7,105 bases of DNA from Candidatus Woesearchaeota archaeon (GTDB lineage Archaea; Nanoarchaeota; Nanoarchaeia; Woesearchaeales; UBA11576), in contig DUGW01000177.1 in the NCBI GenBank assembly GCA_013331125.1, positions 1 to 7,105 of the forward strand, in the 5' to 3' direction. The translations under genes were made by a program, and so were the position numbers. Under the pieces are notes generated by a model. It saw only the letters and a list, made by a program, of their open reading frames with translations, ran no database searches and was not told the DNA's origin. Shown here in pieces: positions 1 to 5,307 of this stretch (its first letter is position 1; each line of letters starts with the position of its first letter).

Positions 1-1272
1 GTAGAACATGCTCTCTTCTGTCTTGTATACGAATTTCTGGTTGTATCTTGATGTCAGGAACGAGTCTGCCAGCACTGTGTTCTTCGCGAGCGCGCTTACC
101 AGGTACCCGTTTTCGTAGTGTGTAAGGACCGTCCCGTCCTTGAATGTGTTTGTCCTCATCCATTCAAGCGCATTCACCAGTTCCTGTGTAGGTGGCATCG
201 ATACCTCTCTTGTCATGTATGATACTGTTGAGAAGAGCAGTCCGCACAGTATTATCAGTATTGTCAGGTTCTTGATCACCCTCACGTCCCAGTTTGCGTT
301 GAGCAGGTTGACCATTCCGGCTCCCGCGGCTATTGCCACGAAGAACGCGAGGTAGGCGTTCACCATGTTTCCTACATAGAAGAGTGACGCCGCAAGCAGT
401 ATCGCCACCAGGAAGAATGTGAGGAACTTCTCTTTCTTGTGCCACTGGCTGTATATCCCGTAGAATGCCAGCATTATTGTGAATATCCCGAATCCGGTCA
501 GTCCTCCAAGGTCTGATATCAGGTTTCCTAGTATGTTCATCTGTGGTGCGTATGTGTAGCTCTGGTAGAACACGGTCTTCTTCCAGAAGAAGAAGACTGC
601 CAGCAGGAAGCTTGTTATCATCAGTCTGCTGTTGAGTTTTTTCGCTATCAGGACGTATGCCAGCAGTACGAAGGCTGCCAGCAGCAGGTTGAACAGTCCG
701 AACAGGCTGACTATCGCGAAGCATGCCGCTGCAAGCACTATGTTATACGCTTTTTCCCTGGTGAAGAACATTATTCCTAGTAGCGAGAAGAATATCGCCG
801 CCGCGTGCGGGTTTGAGACTGTGAATGTGTATATGAATGCGGGGTTCACTAGTAGCAGCAGAAGCATTATGTTCCTTTTGTACGCCTCATCGACGAATGT
901 CTTGAGTAGTATGTTGAATATGAGCAGTGACAGCAGCCCCAGTATCAGCGGGACTATCCTTGATGCTGCCTGTAATGAGATTATCTTTCCTGAATACGCC
1001 AGCAGGTAGTGGTATGGGCTGAAGCTGTATGTCCTTGTCGCATACACCAGTTCTTTGGCATTCTCTGGCGGGTTGAACATGTTTATTGATCCTGTTTTCA
1101 TCAGTACCGACGCTGCGCCTATGTGTTGGTATGCTTCTGCTCCTATGAGTGTGTGGTTTCCTGAGTAGTATCTTATGAATGTGGGCAGGACCATTATTAT
1201 GAAGAACCCTATTATTGCTATCAGGAACAGGTTCTTTGTTTTCACTATCTTCTTTGCCTTGTCTGATGCCAT
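1..1272 (-). CDS. STT3/AglB-like GT-C membrane glycosyltransferase, 3' end outside window
   Basis: The reading frame is open from ATG at 1272 to the window edge, giving 424 residues with the C-terminus missing. A charged N-terminus is followed by a membrane segment (about 14-33), a first outside loop with an acidic GAEAYQH motif (44-50), a row of further hydrophobic segments up to about residue 350, and then the start of a soluble domain. The loop acid followed by an aromatic/His pair resembles the first extracytoplasmic loop of STT3/AglB and other GT-C enzymes, which use lipid-linked sugar donors. Residues 368-411 align without gaps to 380-423 of the upstream neighbour (14 of 44 identical by eye). 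At the place where STT3 has WWDYG this protein has HYENG. A weak GTGA lies 7 nt before the ATG, and the gene starts 7 bp after the neighbour's stop, so the two are probably co-transcribed. The GT-C class is fairly secure; donor, acceptor and true oligosaccharyltransferase activity are unknown. Confidence 0.72.
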   Translation of the reverse strand, partial: MASDKAKKIVKTKNLFLIAIIGFFIIMVLPTFIRYYSGNHTLIGAEAYQHIGAASVLMKTGSINMFNPPENAKELVYATRTYSFSPYHYLLAYSGKIISLQAASRIVPLILGLLSLLIFNILLKTFVDEAYKRNIMLLLLLVNPAFIYTFTVSNPHAAAIFFSLLGIMFFTREKAYNIVLAAACFAIVSLFGLFNLLLAAFVLLAYVLIAKKLNSRLMITSFLLAVFFFWKKTVFYQSYTYAPQMNILGNLISDLGGLTGFGIFTIMLAFYGIYSQWHKKEKFLTFFLVAILLAASLFYVGNMVNAYLAFFVAIAAGAGMVNLLNANWDVRVIKNLTILIILCGLLFSTVSYMTREVSMPPTQELVNALEWMRTNTFKDGTVLTHYENGYLVSALAKNTVLADSFLTSRYNQKFVYKTEESMFY

Positions 1273-1279
1273 TTTCTCT

Positions 1280-2779
1280 TCACTGTGCCGTCTTTATTAT
1301 GCACAGCGTCTTGTATATCTTTATCTCTTTGTCATACACCGGTTCGAAGCAGTCTGGCTCTGCGAATTTCAGCTCTTCTATCCCGAACTGGTTCTTTGTC
1401 CTTGGTGATAGGTATATGTAGTTGACGTCGTATTTGTTTAGCAGTTCCACTGCTTTTGTCTTCAGTATGGACTTGTATATCGTCTCTATGTCATCGTATA
1501 TCTCGCTTGGGTTCCTTACCAGTATGAAGTTGTTGTCTGCTACGTTCTTCCTGTTTGCCAGTGCTGTGACCATGTACCCTTCTCTGATGGTTGTCAGCAC
1601 AACGGACCCTTCTGGTGTCTCTTCTTTCAGGAATTTCATGGCTTCTGTGTCTGCCTGTGTTATTGCCTGTCCTGTCGTGATCACGCCCCTGGCTATTGCG
1701 GGAGCAAGCGATGTGGTCGCCAACAGGACGACTATTGCTGCCACTACTAGCGGTTTCGCTCTCGATATCTTTGTCTTTTCCAGGTATTCCATCAGTCTGT
1801 TGAGTGATTGTCCGAACAGCGGCACGAGTATCGCTCCCAGGAACATGAGTCCTGCGCTGAATGTTATCATCTTGAACCATAGCAGGAACGCTACTGACAG
1901 TGCGAATGCCATGAGCAGGTATGTCCTTCTGTCTTTCTCTTTGAGCATGTATTGGTGTATCGCGAACACCCCGAAAAGCAGAGGTATTATGCCTATTCCT
2001 GTCACGGCGTCTACCATGCTTATCTCTTTGAAGAAGTTCTCCATCACCTGCACAGGTATGTTCTGCCATATGAGTGCGTATGAGTGTGCCAGGAAGGCTT
2101 TCTTGAAGACGATTATGTTCACCCATATGACCAGGAATGCGCTGAACAGTATGATCTCTACCTCTTTCTTGTTCTCTGTCTTGTACTCAAGTCTTGTGAG
2201 CAGCAGGTATATCAGGAGCCCCAGCACGACGAGGAATGCTATTGCGCTTGTTATCGAGAGTATTGCTGCCAGTATTATGAATTGGTTGAGGAATTTCTTC
2301 TCTTTCAGCCTCATGAAGCAGTACATCATGTACATGACCAGCGGTATCGTGAGGCTGTAGATCGATGCTGAGTTGACTGTTGTCGCCAGGAATACCGGTA
2401 TTGATGCGCTTGCGAATGCTGATATCAGTGCTGCTGGCCTGTTCTTTGTTATGTGCATCACTATCAGGTATGTCACGAATATCAGCAGGCTTGCCAGTAT
2501 GTTGGGTATTATCTTGAGTGTGAGCTGTGTTCCCATCACCAGCGCGAACGGTGCCAGCAGGTAATAGTATCCTGGTTGGAATATTATGAACCTTCCTCTG
2601 TAGCTCAGTTCGTCATCGTATGTCGGCAGCAGTGTTGTCTTTATCGAGTCTACCTGTCTTTCTATGAAGTATGCGTCATTTGAGAAGTTCGGGTTCTGCA
2701 TGCTTATGTATATCCTCAGTGCTGCTGCTATGATGAACAATGTGACCAGTGCATACAGGTAGGGCCTTTCTTTCTTCAT
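1280..2779 (-). CDS. STT3/AglB-like GT-C membrane glycosyltransferase (499 aa)
   Basis: This is a complete 499-residue integral membrane protein. Roughly ten to twelve hydrophobic segments lie between residues 8 and 362, followed by a soluble C-terminal domain (about 365-499). After the first membrane segment comes a loop with NDAYFIER (34-41), whose Asp is placed like the acidic residue of the first GT-C loop. The C-terminal domain contains LTTIREGYMVTALANR and then VADNN (395-417). This resembles the STT3 segment after WWDYG (GY, small residues, NR, then DNN), but WWDYG itself is replaced by TIREG. Archaeal STT3/AglB transfers lipid-linked glycans to Asn outside the membrane; loss of the WWD acceptor-binding residues argues for a different acceptor or a non-catalytic relative. 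The protein is shorter than typical AglB. The ATG at 2779 was chosen because a TATA box lies about 28 bp upstream and GTGA lies 7 nt before it. It is the first gene of an apparent two-gene unit. Confidence 0.75.
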   Translation of the reverse strand: MKKERPYLYALVTLFIIAAALRIYISMQNPNFSNDAYFIERQVDSIKTTLLPTYDDELSYRGRFIIFQPGYYYLLAPFALVMGTQLTLKIIPNILASLLIFVTYLIVMHITKNRPAALISAFASASIPVFLATTVNSASIYSLTIPLVMYMMYCFMRLKEKKFLNQFIILAAILSITSAIAFLVVLGLLIYLLLTRLEYKTENKKEVEIILFSAFLVIWVNIIVFKKAFLAHSYALIWQNIPVQVMENFFKEISMVDAVTGIGIIPLLFGVFAIHQYMLKEKDRRTYLLMAFALSVAFLLWFKMITFSAGLMFLGAILVPLFGQSLNRLMEYLEKTKISRAKPLVVAAIVVLLATTSLAPAIARGVITTGQAITQADTEAMKFLKEETPEGSVVLTTIREGYMVTALANRKNVADNNFILVRNPSEIYDDIETIYKSILKTKAVELLNKYDVNYIYLSPRTKNQFGIEELKFAEPDCFEPVYDKEIKIYKTLCIIKTAQ

Positions 2780-2802
2780 CTTTTGTCACTCTGTCTGTGG
2801 CA

Positions 2803-2810
2803 TTTTTATA
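2803..2810 (-). promoter_or_regulatory. TATA box for the membrane glycosyltransferase pair
   Basis: On the minus strand this reads TATAAAAA, preceded by A-rich sequence (CAAAAG) that could serve as a BRE. Its centre lies about 28 bp from the ATG at 2779. At the usual archaeal spacing of about 25 bp, the transcript would begin within a few bases of the start codon, giving a leaderless or nearly leaderless mRNA. Confidence 0.6.
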
Positions 2811-2823
2811 CTTTTGGCAAAAC

Positions 2824-2831
2824 TTATATAA
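2824..2831 (+). promoter_or_regulatory. TATA box for radB
   Basis: TTATATAA, preceded by GGCAAAAC, is a near-consensus archaeal TATA element with an A-rich BRE-like flank. The predicted start is near 2853, about 11 nt before the radB ATG. It sits only 13 bp from the oppositely directed TATA box of the membrane genes, so the two divergent pre-initiation complexes could interfere with each other. Confidence 0.65.
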
Positions 2832-2863
2832 ATCGTCCTGGCTGTCTGAGGTTGTTGATTCAT

Positions 2864-3556
2864 ATGGATATACGCCGTGTTTCCACTGGTGCGGGGGTTT
2901 TGGACGGTCTTTTGAGTGGCGGTTACGAGTCTGACACTGTCACGACCATCTATGGCCCTTCTGGCAGTGGTAAGACCAACATCTGCATGCTTGCTGCTGT
3001 CTTCATGGCCCGTAAGGGCCGGAAGGTCATCTATATAGATACTGAAGGGGGGTTTTCTGCTGAGCGTCTTAAGCAGATTGCGCCTTCTGATTATGCCGAT
3101 CTCATCAATAACATCATTTTCCTTCTTCCCACTGATTTTGATGAGCAGCGGAATGCCTTCTCTAAGCTCAGCGGACTCATTGATGATGATACTGGCATAG
3201 TGATCGTTGATACTATCGCCATGCTCTATCGTCTTGAGATGGGCAAGACCAAGAATGTCTATGATGTTAACAAGGATCTTGGTCTTCAGATTTCTTACCT
3301 TAACGAGATCACCCGTAAGCGTGGCATCCCTGTCTTGATCACCAATCAGGTCTATGCCAGTTTTGAGGATCGTGAGTCTATCCGTATGGTCGGTGGTGAT
3401 ATCCTGAAGTACGGCTCTAAATGTCTCATCAGTCTTGAGAAGTTCCATGATGGTCTCCGCTGCGCTTCCATCAAGAAGCATCGTTCTATCGCCGAGGACC
3501 GTTCTGTCATGTTCAAGATTGTCAATTCTGGCATTGAGGAGATAAATAAGGGATGA
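2864..3556 (+). CDS. radB: DNA repair and recombination protein RadB
   Basis: A 230-residue RecA-family ATPase. It has an N-terminal ST-G-G--LD---GG motif (7-20), Walker A GPSGSGKT (31-38), the IDTEG segment (58-62), Walker B GIVIVDT (111-117) and ITNQVY (159-164), a loop-region equivalent. It lacks the helix-hairpin-helix N-terminal domain of RadA, and its length and C-terminal FKIVNSGIEEI match RadB, the archaeal RadA paralogue that binds DNA and helps recombination while hydrolysing ATP weakly. An in-frame ATG 81 bp upstream (2783) was rejected: it precedes the TATA box at 2824-2831 and adds residues foreign to the family. The chosen ATG has GAGG 12 nt upstream. All 14 arginines use CGN codons, unlike rpsB (AGA/AGG only). 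The gene is divergent from the membrane pair and convergent with rpsB. Confidence 0.92.
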   Translation: MDIRRVSTGAGVLDGLLSGGYESDTVTTIYGPSGSGKTNICMLAAVFMARKGRKVIYIDTEGGFSAERLKQIAPSDYADLINNIIFLLPTDFDEQRNAFSKLSGLIDDDTGIVIVDTIAMLYRLEMGKTKNVYDVNKDLGLQISYLNEITRKRGIPVLITNQVYASFEDRESIRMVGGDILKYGSKCLISLEKFHDGLRCASIKKHRSIAEDRSVMFKIVNSGIEEINKG

Positions 3557-3570
3557 AAGAACCTCTCGAC

Positions 3571-3592
3571 GGCGTTGGCGCCTTTCTTTTTT
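3571..3592 (+). terminator. radB transcription terminator
   Basis: Fifteen bases after the radB stop, GGCG-TTGG-CGCC forms a 4-bp hairpin with a tetraloop, directly followed by TTTCTTTTTT. A T-rich tract on the coding strand is the normal archaeal termination signal, and the hairpin resembles a bacterial-style intrinsic terminator. The hairpin overlaps the 5' arm of the large inverted repeat at 3572-3882, so the two folds exclude each other. Confidence 0.6.
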
Positions 3593-3882
3593 GCTTTAGC
3601 AGCGCCGCCAGTATCGCCGAGCGAGGCCTCGGCAAGCTATGTGATGGAGGCTCCAGGGGGATGTCCCACAACCTTTTGCCGGGGCAAAATGTTGATCAAA
3701 ATAGGAATCCTCCCTGCGGTCGGATTCGGAGGCTCGGAGGGCCGAGTGAAGCGAGTGCCCTCCTTAGGCAACTTGTCAACCGAGTTTGCAGTTGCGGGGA
3801 GGGAGCCATGTCGGACTGATTCTCGGCGCTCGGCCGGCGGCGCTGCAGAGAGATGTCGAAAGCCGAGGACCGGCGCCAACGC
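3572..3882. ncRNA. Unidentified 311-bp highly structured element, probable non-coding RNA
   Basis: Two nested perfect 11-bp inverted repeats close this segment: P1 is GCGTTGGCGCC (3572-3582) with 3872-3882, and P2 is GCAGCGCCGCC (3599-3609) with 3836-3846. Inside are hairpins at 3616-3633 (GCCGAG/CTCGGC), 3674-3689 (TTTTGC-CGGG-GCAAAA), 3705-3727 (GAATCC/GGATTC), 3736-3763 (GGAGGGC/GCCCTCC) and 3768-3795 (GCAACT/AGTTGC). A possible pseudoknot pairs CCTCGGC (3627-3633) with GCCGAGG (3862-3868) across P2. Size and end pairing are like archaeal SRP or RNase P RNA, but on neither strand do I find the SRP GGAAGG--AGCAGC motif or the RNase P GAGGAAAGTCC and ACAGAA motifs. The plus strand has a TATA-like ATAAATA (3543-3549) about 26 bp from P1 but a T-rich tract inside; the minus strand lacks that tract. 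Strand is undecided. No direct repeat flanks it, which counts against a transposon. The short open frames here are not gene-like. Confidence 0.55.
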
Positions 3883-3907
3883 AGAACTTGTTATAATTCA
3901 ATGTTGA

Positions 3908-3947
3908 GAAGAAAGTAATAATGAAAAATATTTTTGCCTTTTCAGGC
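3908..3947 (-). terminator. rpsB transcription terminator region
   Basis: Directly after the rpsB TAA the minus strand reads GCCT-GAAA-AGGC, a 4-bp stem with a GNRA tetraloop (3947-3936). AAAAATATTTTTC and a T/C-rich stretch to about 3908 follow. This fits archaeal termination at T-rich sequence. Part of it is shared word for word with the gap after the coiled-coil gene. An alternative is that its A/T core is a promoter for a minus-strand transcript through 3572-3882. Confidence 0.5.
3927..3941. repeat. 15-bp repeat shared by two intergenic gaps, copy 1
   Basis: AATATTTTTGCCTTT occurs here, starting a few bases beyond the rpsB stop, and again at 5876-5890 beyond the coiled-coil gene stop, in the same orientation. 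In both places a short GCC/GGC stem sits against the gene end. It could be a shared 3'-end or promoter signal. Confidence 0.5.
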
Positions 3948-4550
3948 TTATACTTCTGTGAAATCCTCGACGCTGACATCCAGTTCCTTGTTCCTTGCCA
4001 ACAGCCCTTTCTCTCTCAGGTATTCTGTTGTCAGTATGTGGAACAGCAGTCCCAGTGCCTTCTTTCCCTTGTTGTTGCAGGGTATCACCAGGTCTATGTT
4101 GTTTGCCTGGTTGTTTGTGTCGCATAGTGCGATGACTGGCACTCCGACTCTCTTTGCGTCGTTGATTGCGTTCCTGTCTGGCCATGCGTCGACTGCCAGT
4201 ATGACTTTGACTTCCATGAAGTTGCTGAGGTCTGGGTTTGTCAGGATCCCTGGCGGGTACCTTCCTGCGAAGACTTTTGCCCCTGTCAGTTTGCCGAATT
4301 GTTTGGCGGGTTTCCAGCCGTTCTCTCTCCTGCATACCACCAGTATCTGTTCTGGTTCGTATCTTGCCAGGAATTTCGCTGCTGTCTCGAGTCTTTCATC
4401 TATCTTCTGCAGGTTGAGCACGTACAGTCCGTCTGGTCTGTTCTTGTAGATGAAGTTCTCCATGTACTTTGTCTTGAACTTTGTTCCGATGTGTATTCCT
4501 GCTTTTAGGTACTGGTCTATCGGCACCAATAGCTGTTGTTCGTCTGCCAT
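3948..4550 (-). CDS. rpsB: 30S ribosomal protein uS2 (S2)
   Basis: A 200-residue protein of the archaeal/eukaryotic uS2 family, a structural protein of the small ribosomal subunit. Recognisable segments in order are YLKAGIHIGTKFKTKYM (14-30), RPDGLYVLNLQKIDERL (38-54), PPGILTNPDL (99-108), the VDAWPDRNAI segment (120-129, with A-W where family members usually have D-P), VPVIALCDTNN (137-147) and DLVIPCNNKGKKAL (153-166). The length matches archaeal S2 without an extended tail. The ATG at 4550 has a GGAG Shine-Dalgarno site (4562-4559) 8 nt upstream. In many archaea this gene sits with L13, S9 and RNA polymerase subunit genes; here it stands alone behind thpR, with its own promoter and a long structured leader. 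All ten arginines use AGA/AGG. Confidence 0.96.
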   Translation of the reverse strand: MADEQQLLVPIDQYLKAGIHIGTKFKTKYMENFIYKNRPDGLYVLNLQKIDERLETAAKFLARYEPEQILVVCRRENGWKPAKQFGKLTGAKVFAGRYPPGILTNPDLSNFMEVKVILAVDAWPDRNAINDAKRVGVPVIALCDTNNQANNIDLVIPCNNKGKKALGLLFHILTTEYLREKGLLARNKELDVSVEDFTEV

Positions 4551-4685
4551 TTTATGTTCTCCAGCAATACAGAATTAGTCTTTCGCTTCTGTACTGCATT
4601 TTTATCGCCTTTGCAGTTTCTGTAAGGTCCCAAAGCCCCGGAATCGACCGTTTCTGGCCTTAGCCATCCCTTACAATAGGCTATT
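4551..4685 (-). promoter_or_regulatory. Structured 5' leader of rpsB
   Basis: This is about 135 nt between the predicted transcript start and the rpsB ATG. The 5' half is closed by TGTAAGG (4675-4669) pairing with CCTTACA (4627-4621), with small GGC-TAAG-GCC (4665-4656) and CGG/CCG (4650-4639) hairpins inside. The 3' half holds an 11-bp hairpin (4597-4564) ending two bases before the GGAG Shine-Dalgarno site. Ribosomal protein leaders often serve autoregulation, including bacterial rpsB leaders; a similar role here is inference. The upper part could instead be a separate small RNA, because GATAAAAAT (4604-4596) might be a second, weaker TATA box for rpsB. Confidence 0.5.
4564..4597 (-). promoter_or_regulatory. 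11-bp hairpin abutting the rpsB ribosome binding site
   Basis: On the minus strand GCAGTACAGAA (4597-4587) pairs with TTCTGTATTGC (4574-4564) around a 12-nt loop. Ten pairs are Watson-Crick and one is G-U (4594 with 4567). On the plus strand that pair would be an A-C mismatch, so the fold favours the rpsB mRNA strand. It lies next to GGAG at 4562-4559, where folding or protein binding could affect ribosome access. Confidence 0.55.
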
Positions 4686-4687
4686 GT
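4673..4687. promoter_or_regulatory. 15-bp dyad at the predicted rpsB transcription start
   Basis: ACAATAG-G-CTATTGT is a perfect 7-bp-arm dyad with one central base. It overlaps the start site predicted from the TATA box at 4707-4714. Dyads of this size and place are typical of repressor operators in archaea, but no regulator can be named. In RNA the 1-nt spacer prevents a full hairpin, which favours a DNA-level role. Confidence 0.4.
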
Positions 4688-4706
4688 TCTGTGGGAGAAG
4701 GAGGGT

Positions 4707-4714
4707 ATTTATAA
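4707..4714 (-). promoter_or_regulatory. TATA box for rpsB
   Basis: On the minus strand this reads TTTATAAA followed by TACCC. It lies about 20 bp beyond the thpR stop and predicts a start near 4685. It separates rpsB from the upstream thpR as an independent transcription unit. Confidence 0.6.
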
Positions 4715-4735
4715 AGCTATTCCTTTGGTCTGCTT

Positions 4736-5275
4736 CTATTGGCCCTTAAGTTTATACTCCTTCAGGACCTCGTATTCTGGCCCCCGGGGCGTCAGTGTGC
4801 TCTTGTACAGTTTGATGCTGTCTACCCTGAACCTTGTCTCAGGCATCTTTATCTCTTTGAGTCTCTTCACGAACCCTTTCTTGTCGTTTATTGACTTGAC
4901 CCTTGCCAGTGTGATGTGTGGGTGGAATCTGTGGTCGTTTTGGAATCCCAGTCCTTTGAGTGAGTCTTCTATCTTTGTCTTTAGCAGCCCTATCACCTCT
5001 TTGGGTTCCAGTCCTGCCCATACGACTTTTATGTATTCCTCTTCCGGGAACACCCCCAGTCCTTCTATCCTCGCTTCGAACCCTTCCATCTTCACTGCTT
5101 CGAGTCTTTTCTTGATCTCTTCTGTCTTCGCTTCATCCACTTCTCCCAGGAATTTCATTGTCTGGTGGAACTCCTTGACTGTTGTCAGTCTTGCTCCGTC
5201 CTTTATCTTTTCCTGTAGTTTCTTCAGAAAGGGCGCGTGTTTCTCCGGTATGTCGAATGCTATGAAGATTCTCAT
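4736..5275 (-). CDS. thpR: RNA 2',3'-cyclic phosphodiesterase (2'-5' RNA ligase family)
   Basis: A 179-residue protein of the 2H phosphoesterase superfamily, LigT/ThpR branch. The N-terminus MRIFIAFDIP is typical. The two catalytic HxTx motifs are HQTM (37-40, within FHQTMKFLGEV) and HITL (120-123, within HPHITLARV). The length is normal for the family. These enzymes open 2',3'-cyclic phosphates on RNA ends to 2'-phosphates, and some members join tRNA halves through 2'-5' bonds in vitro; the physiological substrate in archaea is not settled. The ATG at 5275 lies 32 bp after the TRAM gene stop, with no clear Shine-Dalgarno site but an A-rich approach (CTAAAAACAAA). A T7 run between the two genes may lower read-through, so thpR is probably expressed at a lower level than the gene before it. 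Confidence 0.92.
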   Translation of the reverse strand: MRIFIAFDIPEKHAPFLKKLQEKIKDGARLTTVKEFHQTMKFLGEVDEAKTEEIKKRLEAVKMEGFEARIEGLGVFPEEEYIKVVWAGLEPKEVIGLLKTKIEDSLKGLGFQNDHRFHPHITLARVKSINDKKGFVKRLKEIKMPETRFRVDSIKLYKSTLTPRGPEYEVLKEYKLKGQ

Positions 5276-5286
5276 TTTGTTTTTAG

Positions 5287-5306
5287 AAAGAAAAAAATTG
5301 AAAAGA
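5287..5306 (-). terminator. T-rich terminator or attenuator between TRAM gene and thpR
   Basis: On the minus strand TTTTCAATTTTTTTCTTTC begins three bases after the TRAM gene stop. A T7 run within such a stretch is a good archaeal termination signal. No separate thpR promoter is evident in the 32-bp gap, so partial termination is more likely than complete. Confidence 0.5.
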
Positions 5307-5307
5307 C

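Noticed and set aside
1422..2371. Long plus-strand and alternate minus-frame open frames inside the membrane protein gene (up to 312 codons)
   Set aside because: They mirror the biased codon use of the real minus-strand gene and lack conserved motifs or initiation signals.
2783..2863. 27-residue N-terminal extension of RadB from ATG 2783
   Set aside because: It lies upstream of the TATA box at 2824-2831 and would not be in the predicted transcript; its sequence does not resemble RadB.
3572..3882. MITE or insertion-sequence remnant with 11-bp terminal inverted repeats
   Set aside because: The flanks (CTCTCGACG on the left, AGAACTTG on the right) show no target-site duplication, and five separate internal hairpins fit a folded RNA better. 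Not fully excluded without a search for other copies.
3553..3907. Short plus- and minus-strand open frames of 67-110 codons in the radB-rpsB gap
   Set aside because: Composition is Arg/Ser/Gly-rich and low in typical core residues, no ribosome binding site precedes them, no family is recognisable, and the DNA is better explained by nested inverted repeats.
4626..4650. tRNA-like T-arm (GGTCGATTCC on the minus strand) inside a 7-bp closing stem
   Set aside because: The enclosed unit is only 55 nt, has no anticodon arm or standard D-arm, and the T-arm stem does not pair properly.
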